This document shows, piece by piece, positions 1 to 8,668 of a DNA stretch of 64,000 bases. The stretch spans positions 1,674,001 to 1,738,000 of the forward strand of contig NZ_CP129121.1 in NCBI RefSeq assembly GCF_030406665.1, in the 5' to 3' direction. Each line of letters starts with the position of its first letter. Positions within the stretch are counted from its first letter, which is position 1. Origin of the DNA: Halomonas halophila (GTDB lineage Bacteria; Pseudomonadota; Gammaproteobacteria; Pseudomonadales; Halomonadaceae). The translations under genes and the position numbers were made by a program. The notes beneath the pieces were generated by a model. The model did not search any database. It saw nothing but the letters and a program-made list of their open reading frames with translations, and was not told where the DNA came from.

Positions 1-1
1 C

Positions 2-3000
2 ATCCTGGAGTGCTACCAGGGTGACCTGGTGGAGGAGCTGCAGCTCGCCGCCTGCGCCGAGTTCCAGCGCTGGCTGGTCCAGGTCCGCAACGAGTGGCGT
101 CAGCGCGTGATCCGCTACGCCGAGGCGGTGCTGGAACAGTCCGAGCCGCTGCCCGATTCGCTGCTGGAAACCCTGGTCAGCCGTTTCTCCGGCTACGGGC
201 CCTTTCACGAGCGGCTGGTGCGCCAGCTCGCCGAGCAGGGCCAGCTGGCCGCCGCCCACGAGCAGTACAACGCCTACCTTCAGCTGCTGGCGCTGACCGG
301 CCAGCAGCCGGACCCCGCCTTCCTTCAGCTGGCGCGCTACTGGTCGGATGGCGTCCCCGACGAGGCCAACGCCCCCGGCGTCGGCTTCTCGCGTACCCTG
401 GCCGCGGACAGCGCGCCGCTGCGCGACGACGAGATCGAGATGCGTCAGCTGTCGGTGATGGCGATTCGCCTGGAGCTGGACGCGGATCTTTCCACCCGCG
501 GTGAGACCCGGGCCTGCCTGACCCTGCAGATCGAGCTGATGCGCTGGCTCGAGCAGCAGTGCCATCACCTGGGCGGCTTCTGGCTGCCCGGTGCCGCCGG
601 CGGCATCGGGCTCGCCTGCTTCGGCACCCACGGTCCGGCCCACCAGCTCGCCGAGCTGGTGGCGCTCTACGAACACTGCCAGCGCTCGCTCTCAGACGAG
701 TGCGTCCGTCACTGGAGCGGGGAGGGCGAGCCGCCGGGCATCTGCCTCGCCGCCGGCCTCAACAGCGGCCAGGTGGTCTACCTGCCGGAGCGCCACCTGG
801 TCGACCCGCTGGGCGAGGTGACCCAGGGCGCGCTGGAACTGATGGCCGCCTCCCAGGGCAGCGAGCTGGTGATTTCCCAGCAGGCCAGCCAGCACATGCC
901 GCCGGCGCTCGACCTTCAGCCGCGGCTTTCCTCGCGGTTGGTGGCCAGCGACGGCCGTGTGTGGCTGCGGGCGCTGGTCCTCGGGGCGAATGAAGGCGGG
1001 CGCGAGGCGCTGCCGCCGAGCCTGATCGGTCGCGAGGGGGCGCTGCGCACGCTGCGCGATGCCCTGGCCCGGGCCGGCATCGGGCTGCGCCAGAGCGTGC
1101 TGGTCCGGGGCCCTTCGGGGCTCGGCAAGTCGGCGCTGCTGGTCGGCTTCCGCCATCTCGAACAGAGCCGCGAGGCGGCGATCTGCTGGCAGCCCACCAC
1201 CCGGCTGTCGATCCAGGAGCCCTATGGCGTGGCTCGGCAGCTGCTGCACTGGCACTTCGGCGATGACGTCGATGCCGAGCGACTGGCGTCGCTGATGCCG
1301 GAAGACCTCGGCGACGAGTCGCGGCTGCTGCTGGAGGAAGCGCTCGGCGTCTGCGAGCCCCGCGAGGTGGCCATGCTCACCCAGAACGGCGAGGCCGTGG
1401 AGCTGGTGGTCGGGGTGCTGCAGCGCCTGATCGAACGTCTCACCGAGTCGCGCACCCTGGTGCTGATGGTCGACGACCTGCAATGGCTCGACGAGCCCTC
1501 CTTCAAGGTGCTGGCCGGCCTCCAGGCGCGCCTGCCGATCAACTGTCCTTTCCTGATGGTGGCCAGCCACCACGGCCGCGAAGCGCTGCCGACCTCGCTC
1601 GACTGGGATCAGCAGATCACCCTCGGGCGGCTCGACCCCATGCAGTCGTCCCGGCTGCTCACCCAGCTGGCCCGGCGCTATCGGCTGCAGCTCAGCCCGC
1701 GCCTGCGCAGCCAGATCGTCGAGCGCTGCGACGGCGTGCCGCTGTACCTGCAGGAGATCTGCCGCCGCGTCGACCTGGATCGTCGCGAGGGGCGCCAGGT
1801 CGACCTCGACGAGCTGCCGCGGGGCCTGCTGGGGCTGCTGGCCAGCCGCATCGACCAGCTCGACGCCGACCGCGAGGTCGCCCACGTGGCGGCCGTGCTC
1901 GGCCGCCGCTTCCGGCTCGATTTCCTCGCCGAGTGCAGCGACCGGGAGATGCCGCAGCTGAATGCGGCGCTGGAGCAGATGATCCGCCTGGAGATCGTCG
2001 AGCCGGTCGACGAGACGGAAGAGGGGCGCGAGTATCAGTTCACCCATCAGCTGCTGCAGGAAGCGGCTTACCTGTCCTGCCCGCGGGACGTGCGTGTGGC
2101 GCTGCATCGCCAGGTCGTGTCGCTGATCGAGGAGCGCTTTCCGGTGTGGATCAGCCGCCACCCGGGCGATTTCGCCGTCCATCTGCGGCGCAGCGGCCAC
2201 CATGCCCGCGGGGCGCGCTACTTCGAGCTTGCCGCCCGCGAGGCGCTCAAGGTCAGCGCCAACCGCACCGCGCTGCGCATGGCCGACTTCGGGCTGGCCA
2301 GCCTGCGTCACGTGGAAGGCCAGGAAGAACGCGAGGTCAGCCTGCACACGGTGCGTGGCCAGGCCGCCTTCGCTCTGGAAGGGCACGGCTCACCCACCGC
2401 CCACGAGAGCTTCGTGCGTGCCCGAGAGCTGCTGACCTGTACCGATGAGGTGCCGGAGGACAGCGAGGACCTGGAGCAGGTGTTTCTGGTCAAGTGGGGC
2501 CTGTGGGTCGGCTGCAGCCAGCGCAACGCCCACGCCGATGCCTTCCTGCTGGCCTCGCGGTTGGCGGACCTGGCCGCGCGGCTCGAGGACCCGCGCTACC
2601 GGCGCCTGGCCGATTTCGCCCGGGCCAGCTGCGAGTACTGGGCCGGCCGCATCCAGCAGGCCTACGAGCATCTCGAGGAGATCGACCCGCTCAATTCGCC
2701 GATGATGATCGAGTGGCTGCCGTTCTCCGATCACCCCCAGGTGGCGGCGACCTGCTTCCAGAGCTGGGCGTTGTGCCTGCGCGGCGACTATCATCGCGCC
2801 CAGCAGCAGGTGGAGTCGGCGATCCGCCTGGCCGAGCGCATCAATCACCCGGGCAGCCTGGCCATGGCCCTGATGTATGCCGCGGCGCTCTATCGCCAGG
2901 TGGGACACGAGCATCTGGCGTCCCAGCGCGCCGAGCGCGCCTACGAGATCACCGGCACGCCGGACCTGCAGCTGTGGCAGGTCTCGGCGCGGCAGGTGCT

Positions 3001-3508
3001 GGGCTGGCAGCGGGCGCTGTCCGGCGATCGCGAAGGACTCAAGCGCATCGAGGCGGCCCAGGAGGAGTTCGTCGAGGTCACCGGTCGCGATCCCTACCAG
3101 CGGCCCTCGCTGTGGTGGGTGGACGCCTGTACGTCGCTGGGCGAGCTGGCCCGGGCCGAGGACTATCTCGACCAGTGCCTGCTGATTGCCCGTGAGCGGA
3201 CCACGCTGTTCGTCGCCGAACTGGCGGTGCACCTGGCGAAGGTGCGCCACCGCCTGGGGCATCCCGCCGAGGAAGTGCGCGGTCTGATCGAGCAGGCGCT
3301 CGAGCAGGCACGCGGCGACGGCAACCTGCACCAGCAGCTGTGCGCCCTGGAAGCCTGGCTGACGATGGTCGATCCGGAGGATGAGGACGCGCGCATGGCC
3401 TTCCGGGGCCTGCTGGGCGAGGTCAGTCACAGCGATGCCCCGGTGCTGGTGCGCTGGCGGACCCTGCTCGACAAGCGGCTGCCGCATACCGCCGACCTGG
3501 AGGACTGA
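2..3508 (+). CDS. Large AAA-ATPase/TPR regulator with cyclase-like domain (5' partial)
   Basis: The reading frame is open from the window edge, so the N-terminus is missing; 1168 residues are visible. The first ~100 residues look like a bacterial transcriptional activator (BTAD) helical repeat. Next, around residues 140-310, comes a region resembling a class III nucleotide cyclase domain (LNSGQVVYLP and SELVISQQA read like its later motifs), apparently without the metal-binding aspartates. An AAA/NACHT-like ATPase follows, with Walker A GPSGLGKS near residue 370 and Walker B LVLMVDDLQW near 486. The C-terminal half is helical and TPR-like. This order is known from signalling ATPases of the SARP/LuxR/adenylate-cyclase type, which sense signals and control transcription or partner proteins. 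Any DNA-binding domain would lie upstream of the window. The ligand and targets are unknown. A strong terminator follows. Confidence 0.8.
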   Translation: MLECYQGDLVEELQLAACAEFQRWLVQVRNEWRQRVIRYAEAVLEQSEPLPDSLLETLVSRFSGYGPFHERLVRQLAEQGQLAAAHEQYNAYLQLLALTGQQPDPAFLQLARYWSDGVPDEANAPGVGFSRTLAADSAPLRDDEIEMRQLSVMAIRLELDADLSTRGETRACLTLQIELMRWLEQQCHHLGGFWLPGAAGGIGLACFGTHGPAHQLAELVALYEHCQRSLSDECVRHWSGEGEPPGICLAAGLNSGQVVYLPERHLVDPLGEVTQGALELMAASQGSELVISQQASQHMPPALDLQPRLSSRLVASDGRVWLRALVLGANEGGREALPPSLIGREGALRTLRDALARAGIGLRQSVLVRGPSGLGKSALLVGFRHLEQSREAAICWQPTTRLSIQEPYGVARQLLHWHFGDDVDAERLASLMPEDLGDESRLLLEEALGVCEPREVAMLTQNGEAVELVVGVLQRLIERLTESRTLVLMVDDLQWLDEPSFKVLAGLQARLPINCPFLMVASHHGREALPTSLDWDQQITLGRLDPMQSSRLLTQLARRYRLQLSPRLRSQIVERCDGVPLYLQEICRRVDLDRREGRQVDLDELPRGLLGLLASRIDQLDADREVAHVAAVLGRRFRLDFLAECSDREMPQLNAALEQMIRLEIVEPVDETEEGREYQFTHQLLQEAAYLSCPRDVRVALHRQVVSLIEERFPVWISRHPGDFAVHLRRSGHHARGARYFELAAREALKVSANRTALRMADFGLASLRHVEGQEEREVSLHTVRGQAAFALEGHGSPTAHESFVRARELLTCTDEVPEDSEDLEQVFLVKWGLWVGCSQRNAHADAFLLASRLADLAARLEDPRYRRLADFARASCEYWAGRIQQAYEHLEEIDPLNSPMMIEWLPFSDHPQVAATCFQSWALCLRGDYHRAQQQVESAIRLAERINHPGSLAMALMYAAALYRQVGHEHLASQRAERAYEITGTPDLQLWQVSARQVLGWQRALSGDREGLKRIEAAQEEFVEVTGRDPYQRPSLWWVDACTSLGELARAEDYLDQCLLIARERTTLFVAELAVHLAKVRHRLGHPAEEVRGLIEQALEQARGDGNLHQQLCALEAWLTMVDPEDEDARMAFRGLLGEVSHSDAPVLVRWRTLLDKRLPHTADLED

Positions 3509-3541
3509 CGGCGCACACGCCTGAGGTGCCATGGAAGAAGC

Positions 3542-3588
3542 AAAACGCCCGGCGAGGCTCGAGAGACGAGCGTCGCCGGGCGTTTTGT
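3542..3588 (+). terminator. Rho-independent terminator
   Basis: The arms AAAACGCCCGGCGA (3542-3555) and TCGCCGGGCGTTTT (3573-3586) are perfectly complementary, with a 17-base centre. The T-run is followed by GT. The A-run on the other arm makes it usable in both directions. It lies between the big regulator and the convergent cysteine-cluster gene. Confidence 0.85.
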
Positions 3589-3640
3589 GTCGTGCGGGAG
3601 GTCGTGTGAGAGAGCCTTTGGAAGCGCGAGGCGTCGAGGC

Positions 3641-3910
3641 TCAGGTGGCGACTTCCAGCGCGGCGATCCGCGCCAGCGCCTGATCGCGGTGGTCGCCGCA
3701 CAGTTCGCGGTCGTAAACGAAGCGGGCGCAGACCGCTGGCCGCTCGGGCCGGCCGAACAGCCGGCACAGGTTGTCGTCGTCGAGCTGGGCGCAGCGCACC
3801 CCGGCGGGCTTGCCGTCCGGCATGCCGGGGATCGGCGAGCTGATCGACGGCGCGATGCAGCAGGCGCCGCAGCCGGGGCGGCAGCCGCCGGCGTCCTGTT
3901 CTTCGCTCAT
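3641..3910 (-). CDS. YkgJ-family cysteine cluster protein
   Basis: This is an 89-residue protein starting MSEEQDAGGC. Eight cysteines occur in a pattern typical of the YkgJ/CxxCxxCC zinc- or iron-binding family: CRPGCGACC at residues 10-18, then single cysteines at about 40, 49, 61 and 71. The internal ATG at 3910 was chosen because the frame upstream of it lies inside queD on another frame and does not look like protein. It lies just downstream of queD (14-base gap) and may be the last gene of the queC-queE-queD transcript. The biochemical role of the family is poorly defined. Confidence 0.8.
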   Translation of the reverse strand: MSEEQDAGGCRPGCGACCIAPSISSPIPGMPDGKPAGVRCAQLDDDNLCRLFGRPERPAVCARFVYDRELCGDHRDQALARIAALEVAT

Positions 3911-3924
3911 GGCCGGGCGCGAGC

Positions 3925-4770
3925 TCACGCCTCGGCCTCCGCCAGCGCCCCCTTGTCGATGCCCTCGAAGGCCTGCACGCGGGTGGCGCGGCCGGTCTCG
4001 CGGGCGATCTCGCCGGCCAGCCAGGCGGCGATATGTTCCACCGTGGTCGGCGTCGGCATCGGGATGCAGCGCTCCCGCGGCAGGGTCAGGGCGAAACGCC
4101 CCTGCTCGGCCGTGTAGCGGGTGGTCAGCCGGCCGGTGAAGGCGGCATCCAGGCCCTCGACCACGTCGGCCTCGTCCACCAGGTAGCGATCCGCGAGGCG
4201 TTCGGCCCACTCGGTCTCGAGCGCCGGGCACCGTTCGCCGTCCTGCCACACGTGCAGCCGCGAGCGGTGGCCGTGGGCGATGCGCTGGCAGTTGCCGGCG
4301 TGGCGCTTGAGGCCGTGGCTGTAGGTGTAGGCGGCGCCGTCGATGGCCTCGTCGGTCAGCGTCAGGCGGATCGCCTCGACCCGGGCCGGCGGCTGGCGGC
4401 TGAGCGAGGCCGACAGGTGCTCGGCCAGGCGCTCGGCGGTGATGGCCGGCCAGGGCAGCAGGGCGAAAGCCTGGCGCGGGCCGCGGACCTCGAACGGGTA
4501 GGGCGACTCGGCGCGCACGCACAGGCCCTCGGCGCACTCATGGACGCTGATGCCGGGCGCCTCGGTGGGCACCAGCAGGGTGTGATCGGGGCCCTGGTCG
4601 ATGCGCGACTTGATCCACGGCTTGACCTCGCCGAAGTCGAACAGCATGCCGTCCTCGCCGAGCTCGCCGTCGAGTTCGGCGTCGACCCGCCAGCTGGCGC
4701 CGATCAGCCCGCGTTCGGGGCACCACAGGGAGGCGTCGAGATGGGTGAGGCGGTTGACGAACAGCGTCAT
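3925..4770 (-). CDS. queD: 6-carboxytetrahydropterin synthase, two-domain QueD form
   Basis: The 281-residue protein is two tandem 6-pyruvoyl-tetrahydropterin synthase (T-fold) units, about twice the length of E. coli QueD. QueD turns 7,8-dihydroneopterin triphosphate into 6-carboxytetrahydropterin, the first committed step to queuosine. The N-terminal half keeps the fold pattern (FDFGEVKPWIKSRID resembles the segment after the metal site) but lacks the HGH zinc motif. The C-terminal half has SHGLKRHAGNCQRIAHGH, which supplies the histidine ligands and catalytic cysteine. The ATG at 4770 overlaps the queE stop (ATGA), which fixes the start and implies translational coupling. The queC and queE neighbours confirm the pathway. 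Confidence 0.85.
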   Translation of the reverse strand: MTLFVNRLTHLDASLWCPERGLIGASWRVDAELDGELGEDGMLFDFGEVKPWIKSRIDQGPDHTLLVPTEAPGISVHECAEGLCVRAESPYPFEVRGPRQAFALLPWPAITAERLAEHLSASLSRQPPARVEAIRLTLTDEAIDGAAYTYSHGLKRHAGNCQRIAHGHRSRLHVWQDGERCPALETEWAERLADRYLVDEADVVEGLDAAFTGRLTTRYTAEQGRFALTLPRERCIPMPTPTTVEHIAAWLAGEIARETGRATRVQAFEGIDKGALAEAEA

Positions 4771-5411
4771 CAGTCGATCCCCGTGATCTTGTGGGTCTGC
4801 AGTGAGAGCCGCCACTGCGGATGGCTCAGGCAGTAGGCCACGGTCTCGGCCGTGACGTCACCGCCGCCGACCGCCGCGGTGTCCATCGGCTGAAGGAAGA
4901 AATGATGGAAGTCCAGGTCGGTGAAGCGCTCGGGCGGGGCGTCGCTCTGCGGATAGACCAGCTTGAGCTCGTCGCCGGAGGTCTGGGCCAGCACGCTCTC
5001 GCCCTTGGGGCTGACGCACAGCCAGTCGATGCCCGGCGGGGCCGGCAGGGTGCCGTTGGTCTCCACGGCGACGTCGAAGCCGCGCTCGTGCATGGCGGCG
5101 ATCAGGGGCTCGTCGAGCTGCAGCAGCGGCTCGCCGCCGGTGAAGATCACCTGGGGCGTGGCGGTGCCCGGGGCATCCGGCCACAGCGCGGTCAGGTGAT
5201 CGACCAGGGCCTCGGCATCATGGAAGCGTCCGCCGTGCTGGCCGTCGGTGCCGCGGATGTCGGTATCGCAGAAGCGGCAGGCCGCGGCGGCGCGATCGGC
5301 CTCGCGCCCGGACCACAGGTTGCAGCCGCTGAAGCGGCAGAACACGCTGGCGCGTCCGGCCTGGCCGCCTTCGCCCTGCAGCGAGTAGAAGGCTTCCTTG
5401 ACGCTATACAT
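4770..5411 (-). CDS. queE: 7-carboxy-7-deazaguanine synthase QueE
   Basis: This 213-residue radical-SAM enzyme converts 6-carboxytetrahydropterin to 7-carboxy-7-deazaguanine. The iron-sulfur cysteines follow the Cx14Cx2C spacing seen in E. coli-type QueE: C in FSGCNLW, then CRFCDTD. The GGEPLLQ motif is present near residue 97. The start MYSVKEAFYSLQGEGG is the conserved N-terminus of the family, so the longer upstream frame (inside queC) was rejected. It overlaps the end of queC by 8 bases and the start of queD by one, forming a tightly coupled operon. Confidence 0.95.
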   Translation of the reverse strand: MYSVKEAFYSLQGEGGQAGRASVFCRFSGCNLWSGREADRAAAACRFCDTDIRGTDGQHGGRFHDAEALVDHLTALWPDAPGTATPQVIFTGGEPLLQLDEPLIAAMHERGFDVAVETNGTLPAPPGIDWLCVSPKGESVLAQTSGDELKLVYPQSDAPPERFTDLDFHHFFLQPMDTAAVGGGDVTAETVAYCLSHPQWRLSLQTHKITGID

Positions 5412-6153
5412 GGTCGGACCCTTCGGCGGCGTCGGCGGCGGCATCAGGCCGCTGTGAAGAGACGTCGGCCTCGTCGCCGGTGGTGTCATAAGCGATGGGG
5501 TCGACGGCGCCGTTGGCGGCGAAGGCCGAAAGCCGTTCGCGGCAGCTGCCGCAGCGGCCGCAGGCCAGGGCTTCACCACGGTAGCAGGTCCAGGTCCTGG
5601 CGTAGTCGAGCCCCATGGCCAGGCCCTCGGCGAGGATCTCGTCCTTGCCGGCGCGCAGGTAGGGCGCGTGCAGGGTCACCGGCTCGAAGTTGGCGATGCC
5701 GGCGACGTCGTTCATGGCCTCGACGAACTCGGGGCGGCAGTCCGGGTAGAGCACGTGATCGCCGCCATGGGCGCCGTAGTCGACCCGATCGGCGCCGATG
5801 TTGACCGCCTTGGCGATCGCCAGCGACAGCAGGATCATGTTGCGGTTGGGGACCACGGTGGCCTTGAGGTTGGCCTCGGCGTAGTCGGCGTCGGGCAGCT
5901 CCTGGCTGGAGTCGGTGAGCGCCGAGGCGTCGATCAGGCCATGGATGGCGGTGATGTCGACCACCTGGTGGGGCACGCCCAGCTCGCGGCAGACCTCGCG
6001 GGCGACCGCGAGCTCGCGGGCATGACGCTGGCCGTAGTCGAAGGACAGGGCGTGGACCTCGCGGCCTTCGCGCAGGGCGCGATGCAGCACGGTAAAGGAG
6101 TCCATGCCACCGGAGTAGATCACCACGGTGGCCGGTGCGGCGGATTCTGACAT
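5404..6153 (-). CDS. queC: 7-cyano-7-deazaguanine synthase QueC
   Basis: This is a 249-residue ATP-dependent amidotransferase-like ligase that turns 7-carboxy-7-deazaguanine into preQ0. The PP-loop SGGMDS is near residue 14. The C-terminal zinc site is made of C-x7-CGRCGSC. The start MSESAAPATVVIYSGG places the PP-loop at the expected distance from the N-terminus. It is the first gene of the minus-strand queC-queE-queD operon and is divergent from trhP, which also acts in tRNA wobble modification. Confidence 0.95.
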   Translation of the reverse strand: MSESAAPATVVIYSGGMDSFTVLHRALREGREVHALSFDYGQRHARELAVAREVCRELGVPHQVVDITAIHGLIDASALTDSSQELPDADYAEANLKATVVPNRNMILLSLAIAKAVNIGADRVDYGAHGGDHVLYPDCRPEFVEAMNDVAGIANFEPVTLHAPYLRAGKDEILAEGLAMGLDYARTWTCYRGEALACGRCGSCRERLSAFAANGAVDPIAYDTTGDEADVSSQRPDAAADAAEGSDHV

Positions 6154-6244
6154 GGGATACCTGTGGGGCGGAGAATTTGTCTGCCCGGCGCGCGTCACGG
6201 GCGCGGCGGGACCTTGGCCGGGGTCCGGTCCGGCAGGGGCGCAC

Positions 6245-6274
6245 AGTGTACTTGACCAACGGGACAGGCGCCAA
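6245..6274 (-). promoter_or_regulatory. Candidate sigma70 promoter for queC operon
   Basis: Read on the minus strand, TTGGCG (6274-6269) and TACACT (6250-6245) are separated by 18 bases, about 95 bases upstream of the queC start. The match is moderate and was found by eye only. Confidence 0.3.
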
Positions 6275-6353
6275 GGACGCTGATACATGTCATTCAGCGT
6301 GGACAGGCGACGTTGCTAGACTTCGCCCCTTTGCCACCGGTGATGTGAGCCTC

Positions 6354-7742
6354 ATGGAAGCCCCCGAACTGCTGTCGCCCGCCGGCACCGTCAAGAACAT
6401 GCGCTACGCCTTCGCCTACGGCGCCGATGCGGTTTATGCCGGGCAGCCGCGCTACTCGCTGCGCGTGCGCAACAACGATTTCAGGGTCGACAACCTGCAC
6501 GAGGGCATCGCCTATGCCCACGAGCGGGGCAAGGCGTTCTATGTGGCCTCCAACACCGCGCCGCACAACAGCAAGCTCAGGACCTACCTGCGCGACATGG
6601 AGCCGGTGATCGAGGCCGGTCCCGACGCCCTGATCATGTCGGATCCCGGGCTGACCATGATGATTCGCGAGCGCTGGCCCGATCAGGTGATCCACCTGTC
6701 GGTGCAGTCCAACGTCGTCAACTATGCGGCGGCGACGTTCTGGCAGCGGCAGGGCATCCGCCGCATCATCCTGTCCCGCGAGCTGTCGCTGCAGGAGATC
6801 GGCCAGATCCGCGCCGAGTGCCCCGACCTCGAGATCGAGACCTTCGTGCACGGCGCGCTGTGCATCGCCTACTCCGGGCGCTGCCTGCTCTCCGGGTACT
6901 TCAACCGCCGCGACCCGAACCAGGGCACCTGCACCAACGCCTGCCGCTGGAAGTATCACACCGTGACGGCCGCCGAGGACGAGACCGGCGACCTGGTGCC
7001 GGCCAATGCCGCCCACGACGCCAGCGGCATCTGGACACCGGGTCAAGACAGGAGGCAGGACGGCGGCATGATCGCCTCCGCCGGTGGCAGGGAGGGCCAG
7101 GACACGCTGTCGGCGCTGATCGAGGACCGCTCGCGGCCGGGCGAGCCGATGCCGATGTACGAGGACGAGCACGGCACCTACATCATGAACTCCAAGGACC
7201 TGCGCGCCGTCCAGCACGTCCCGCGGCTCGCCGAGATGGGCGTGACCTCGCTGAAGATCGAGGGACGCACCAAGTCGCCCTACTACGTGGCGCGCACGGC
7301 CCAGGTCTATCGCCGCGCCATCGACGACGCCATGGCCGGTCGGCCCTTCGACATGCGCCTGATGGACGAGCTCGAGAACCTGGCCAACCGCGGCTACACC
7401 GAAGGCTTCTATCGCCGCCACGTCCACGACGAGTATCAGAACTACGAGCTCGGCCACTCGGTGGGCGTGCACCAGCAGTACGTCGGCGAGGTGCTGGGCT
7501 ACGATCCCGCTCGCGGGGTGCTGGATATCGACGTCAAGAACCGCTTCGAGGTCGGTGACGGCATGGAGCTGATGCTGCCCGGCGGCAACCGTCGCTTCGC
7601 CCTCGAACGCATCGAGAACAAGCGCGGCGAAGCGGTGGGCGTGGCCCCGGGATCGGGCCACGTGGTGCGCATCCCGGTGCCGGGCGAGGCCATCGCGCCG
7701 GAACGCATCGAGTTCGCCCTGCTGATGCGCGACCTCGCCTGA
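6354..7742 (+). CDS. trhP: Peptidase U32-family tRNA hydroxylation protein TrhP (YegQ)
   Basis: This is a 462-residue U32-family protein. E. coli TrhP (YegQ) is needed for prephenate-dependent formation of 5-hydroxyuridine at wobble position 34 of tRNA. The start MEAPELLSPAG is the family N-terminus, so the longer frame from 6135 was rejected. Conserved blocks include GADAVYAG, the signature FVHGALCIAYSGRCLLS, the cysteines of GTCTNACRW, and EDEHGTYIMNSKDLR. A low-complexity segment around residues 215-255 is somewhat longer than in E. coli. It is divergently transcribed from the queuosine genes, which modify the same wobble position in other tRNAs. Confidence 0.9.
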   Translation: MEAPELLSPAGTVKNMRYAFAYGADAVYAGQPRYSLRVRNNDFRVDNLHEGIAYAHERGKAFYVASNTAPHNSKLRTYLRDMEPVIEAGPDALIMSDPGLTMMIRERWPDQVIHLSVQSNVVNYAAATFWQRQGIRRIILSRELSLQEIGQIRAECPDLEIETFVHGALCIAYSGRCLLSGYFNRRDPNQGTCTNACRWKYHTVTAAEDETGDLVPANAAHDASGIWTPGQDRRQDGGMIASAGGREGQDTLSALIEDRSRPGEPMPMYEDEHGTYIMNSKDLRAVQHVPRLAEMGVTSLKIEGRTKSPYYVARTAQVYRRAIDDAMAGRPFDMRLMDELENLANRGYTEGFYRRHVHDEYQNYELGHSVGVHQQYVGEVLGYDPARGVLDIDVKNRFEVGDGMELMLPGGNRRFALERIENKRGEAVGVAPGSGHVVRIPVPGEAIAPERIEFALLMRDLA

Positions 7743-7822
7743 GGCCGTGCCGGGCTGGACACCACCCGGGACCTTCGGTGAAGCTGACACGGCAGCACAG
7801 GCCCCCAGCACAAGGAACCGGC

Positions 7823-8233
7823 ATGGCCACCATCGAACATCGCACCATTCTCGAGGCGCCGCCCGAGCGTGTCTTCGCCCTGCTCGAGCGGGTCGAGGAC
7901 TTCGTCGACTATTCGGACCTGATCGAGCGCATCGAGCCGCTGGGCGAGGGGCGCTATCGCTGGCACGTGCACGCGGTGCGCATGGACTGGACCTTCGAGG
8001 TGGCGATCACCGAGCATCAGCCGCCCGAGGTGCTGGCCTGGGAATCGCTCAGCGGGGTGTGGAACCGAGGCCGCTATCGGCTGACGCCGGTGCCCGAAGG
8101 CACCGAGGTGGCGCTGACCCTGGAGTACGAGATTCATAACCGGCTGGTCGAAAAGGCGGTCAAGCGCGCGGTGACACCGTTGGTCAATCGCGTCAGCCAG
8201 CAGATTCTCGACCGCGTCGCGGCCAGACTATAG
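7823..8233 (+). CDS. SRPBCC-family (START/polyketide cyclase-like) protein
   Basis: This 136-residue protein is a single SRPBCC ligand-binding domain. It starts MATIEHRTILEAPPERVFALLERVEDFVDYSDLI, the usual opening strand and helix of the fold. The ATG at 7823 is preceded by AAGGAACC and preferred over an upstream ATG at 7778. Such domains bind hydrophobic ligands. The closing helix (VEKAVKRAVTPLVNRVSQQILDRV) is typical. No catalytic role can be assigned. A strong terminator follows within 15 bases. Confidence 0.8.
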   Translation: MATIEHRTILEAPPERVFALLERVEDFVDYSDLIERIEPLGEGRYRWHVHAVRMDWTFEVAITEHQPPEVLAWESLSGVWNRGRYRLTPVPEGTEVALTLEYEIHNRLVEKAVKRAVTPLVNRVSQQILDRVAARL

Positions 8234-8246
8234 CGTGATCCGAAAG

Positions 8247-8280
8247 CGAGAACGCCGCCCATCCGGGCGGCGTTCTCGTT
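8247..8280 (+). terminator. Bidirectional Rho-independent terminator
   Basis: The arms CGAGAACGCCGCCC (8247-8260) and GGGCGGCGTTCTCG (8265-8278) pair perfectly around a 4-base loop, followed by TT. It lies between the SRPBCC gene and the convergent DUF2789 gene. Confidence 0.75.
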
Positions 8281-8323
8281 TGGTGGCTTTGCTTTGTTCC
8301 AGGCACTTTCCGGCGCTGCCTGG

Positions 8324-8560
8324 TCAGCCCTTGCGCAGCAAGGCATTGAGATGGTCGACCACCTCGGCCCAGTCGGCGTCGGCTTCGAGCGCCTCGCGCA
8401 GGAACTCCGCCTGGCCTTCGTTCCAGCAAGGCGCGTCGGGCAGTTCCACGTTCTCGGGCAGCGGCGAGTGGCGCTCGATGAAGCGCTGGATGGCCGCCGG
8501 CTCCGAGGCCAGGCCGAGCTGTTCGAAGAGTTCGCTGAACGGATGATCGGGATGTTCCAT
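8324..8560 (-). CDS. DUF2789 family protein
   Basis: This is a 78-residue acidic helical protein starting MEHPDHPFSELFEQLGL. The N-terminal motif HPFSELFEQLGLASEPAAI and the C-terminal EFLREALEADADWAEVVDHLN match the DUF2789 pattern and length (about 75 residues). The start was set at the ATG at 8560 rather than upstream, where the sequence is not protein-like. Function is unknown. It appears to be a single-gene unit bounded by a terminator. Confidence 0.85.
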   Translation of the reverse strand: MEHPDHPFSELFEQLGLASEPAAIQRFIERHSPLPENVELPDAPCWNEGQAEFLREALEADADWAEVVDHLNALLRKG

Positions 8561-8668
8561 GGCAGGGCACCTGTGCGGGCGGACGTGTGTCTCCACTCTA
8601 GCCGTTCGGGCCCCGTCATGGCGATGGTGCGGTCGAGGCGTCTTCAACGCTCGGTCCCCCGTTCCGCC

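Noticed and set aside
692..2386. Minus-strand open frame inside the large ATPase gene
   Set aside because: Composition is typical of antisense in high-GC DNA and there is no ribosome site or domain.
6154..6353. A preQ1 riboswitch upstream of queC
   Set aside because: The characteristic A-rich tail and H-type pseudoknot pattern were not found; the leader is GC-rich throughout.
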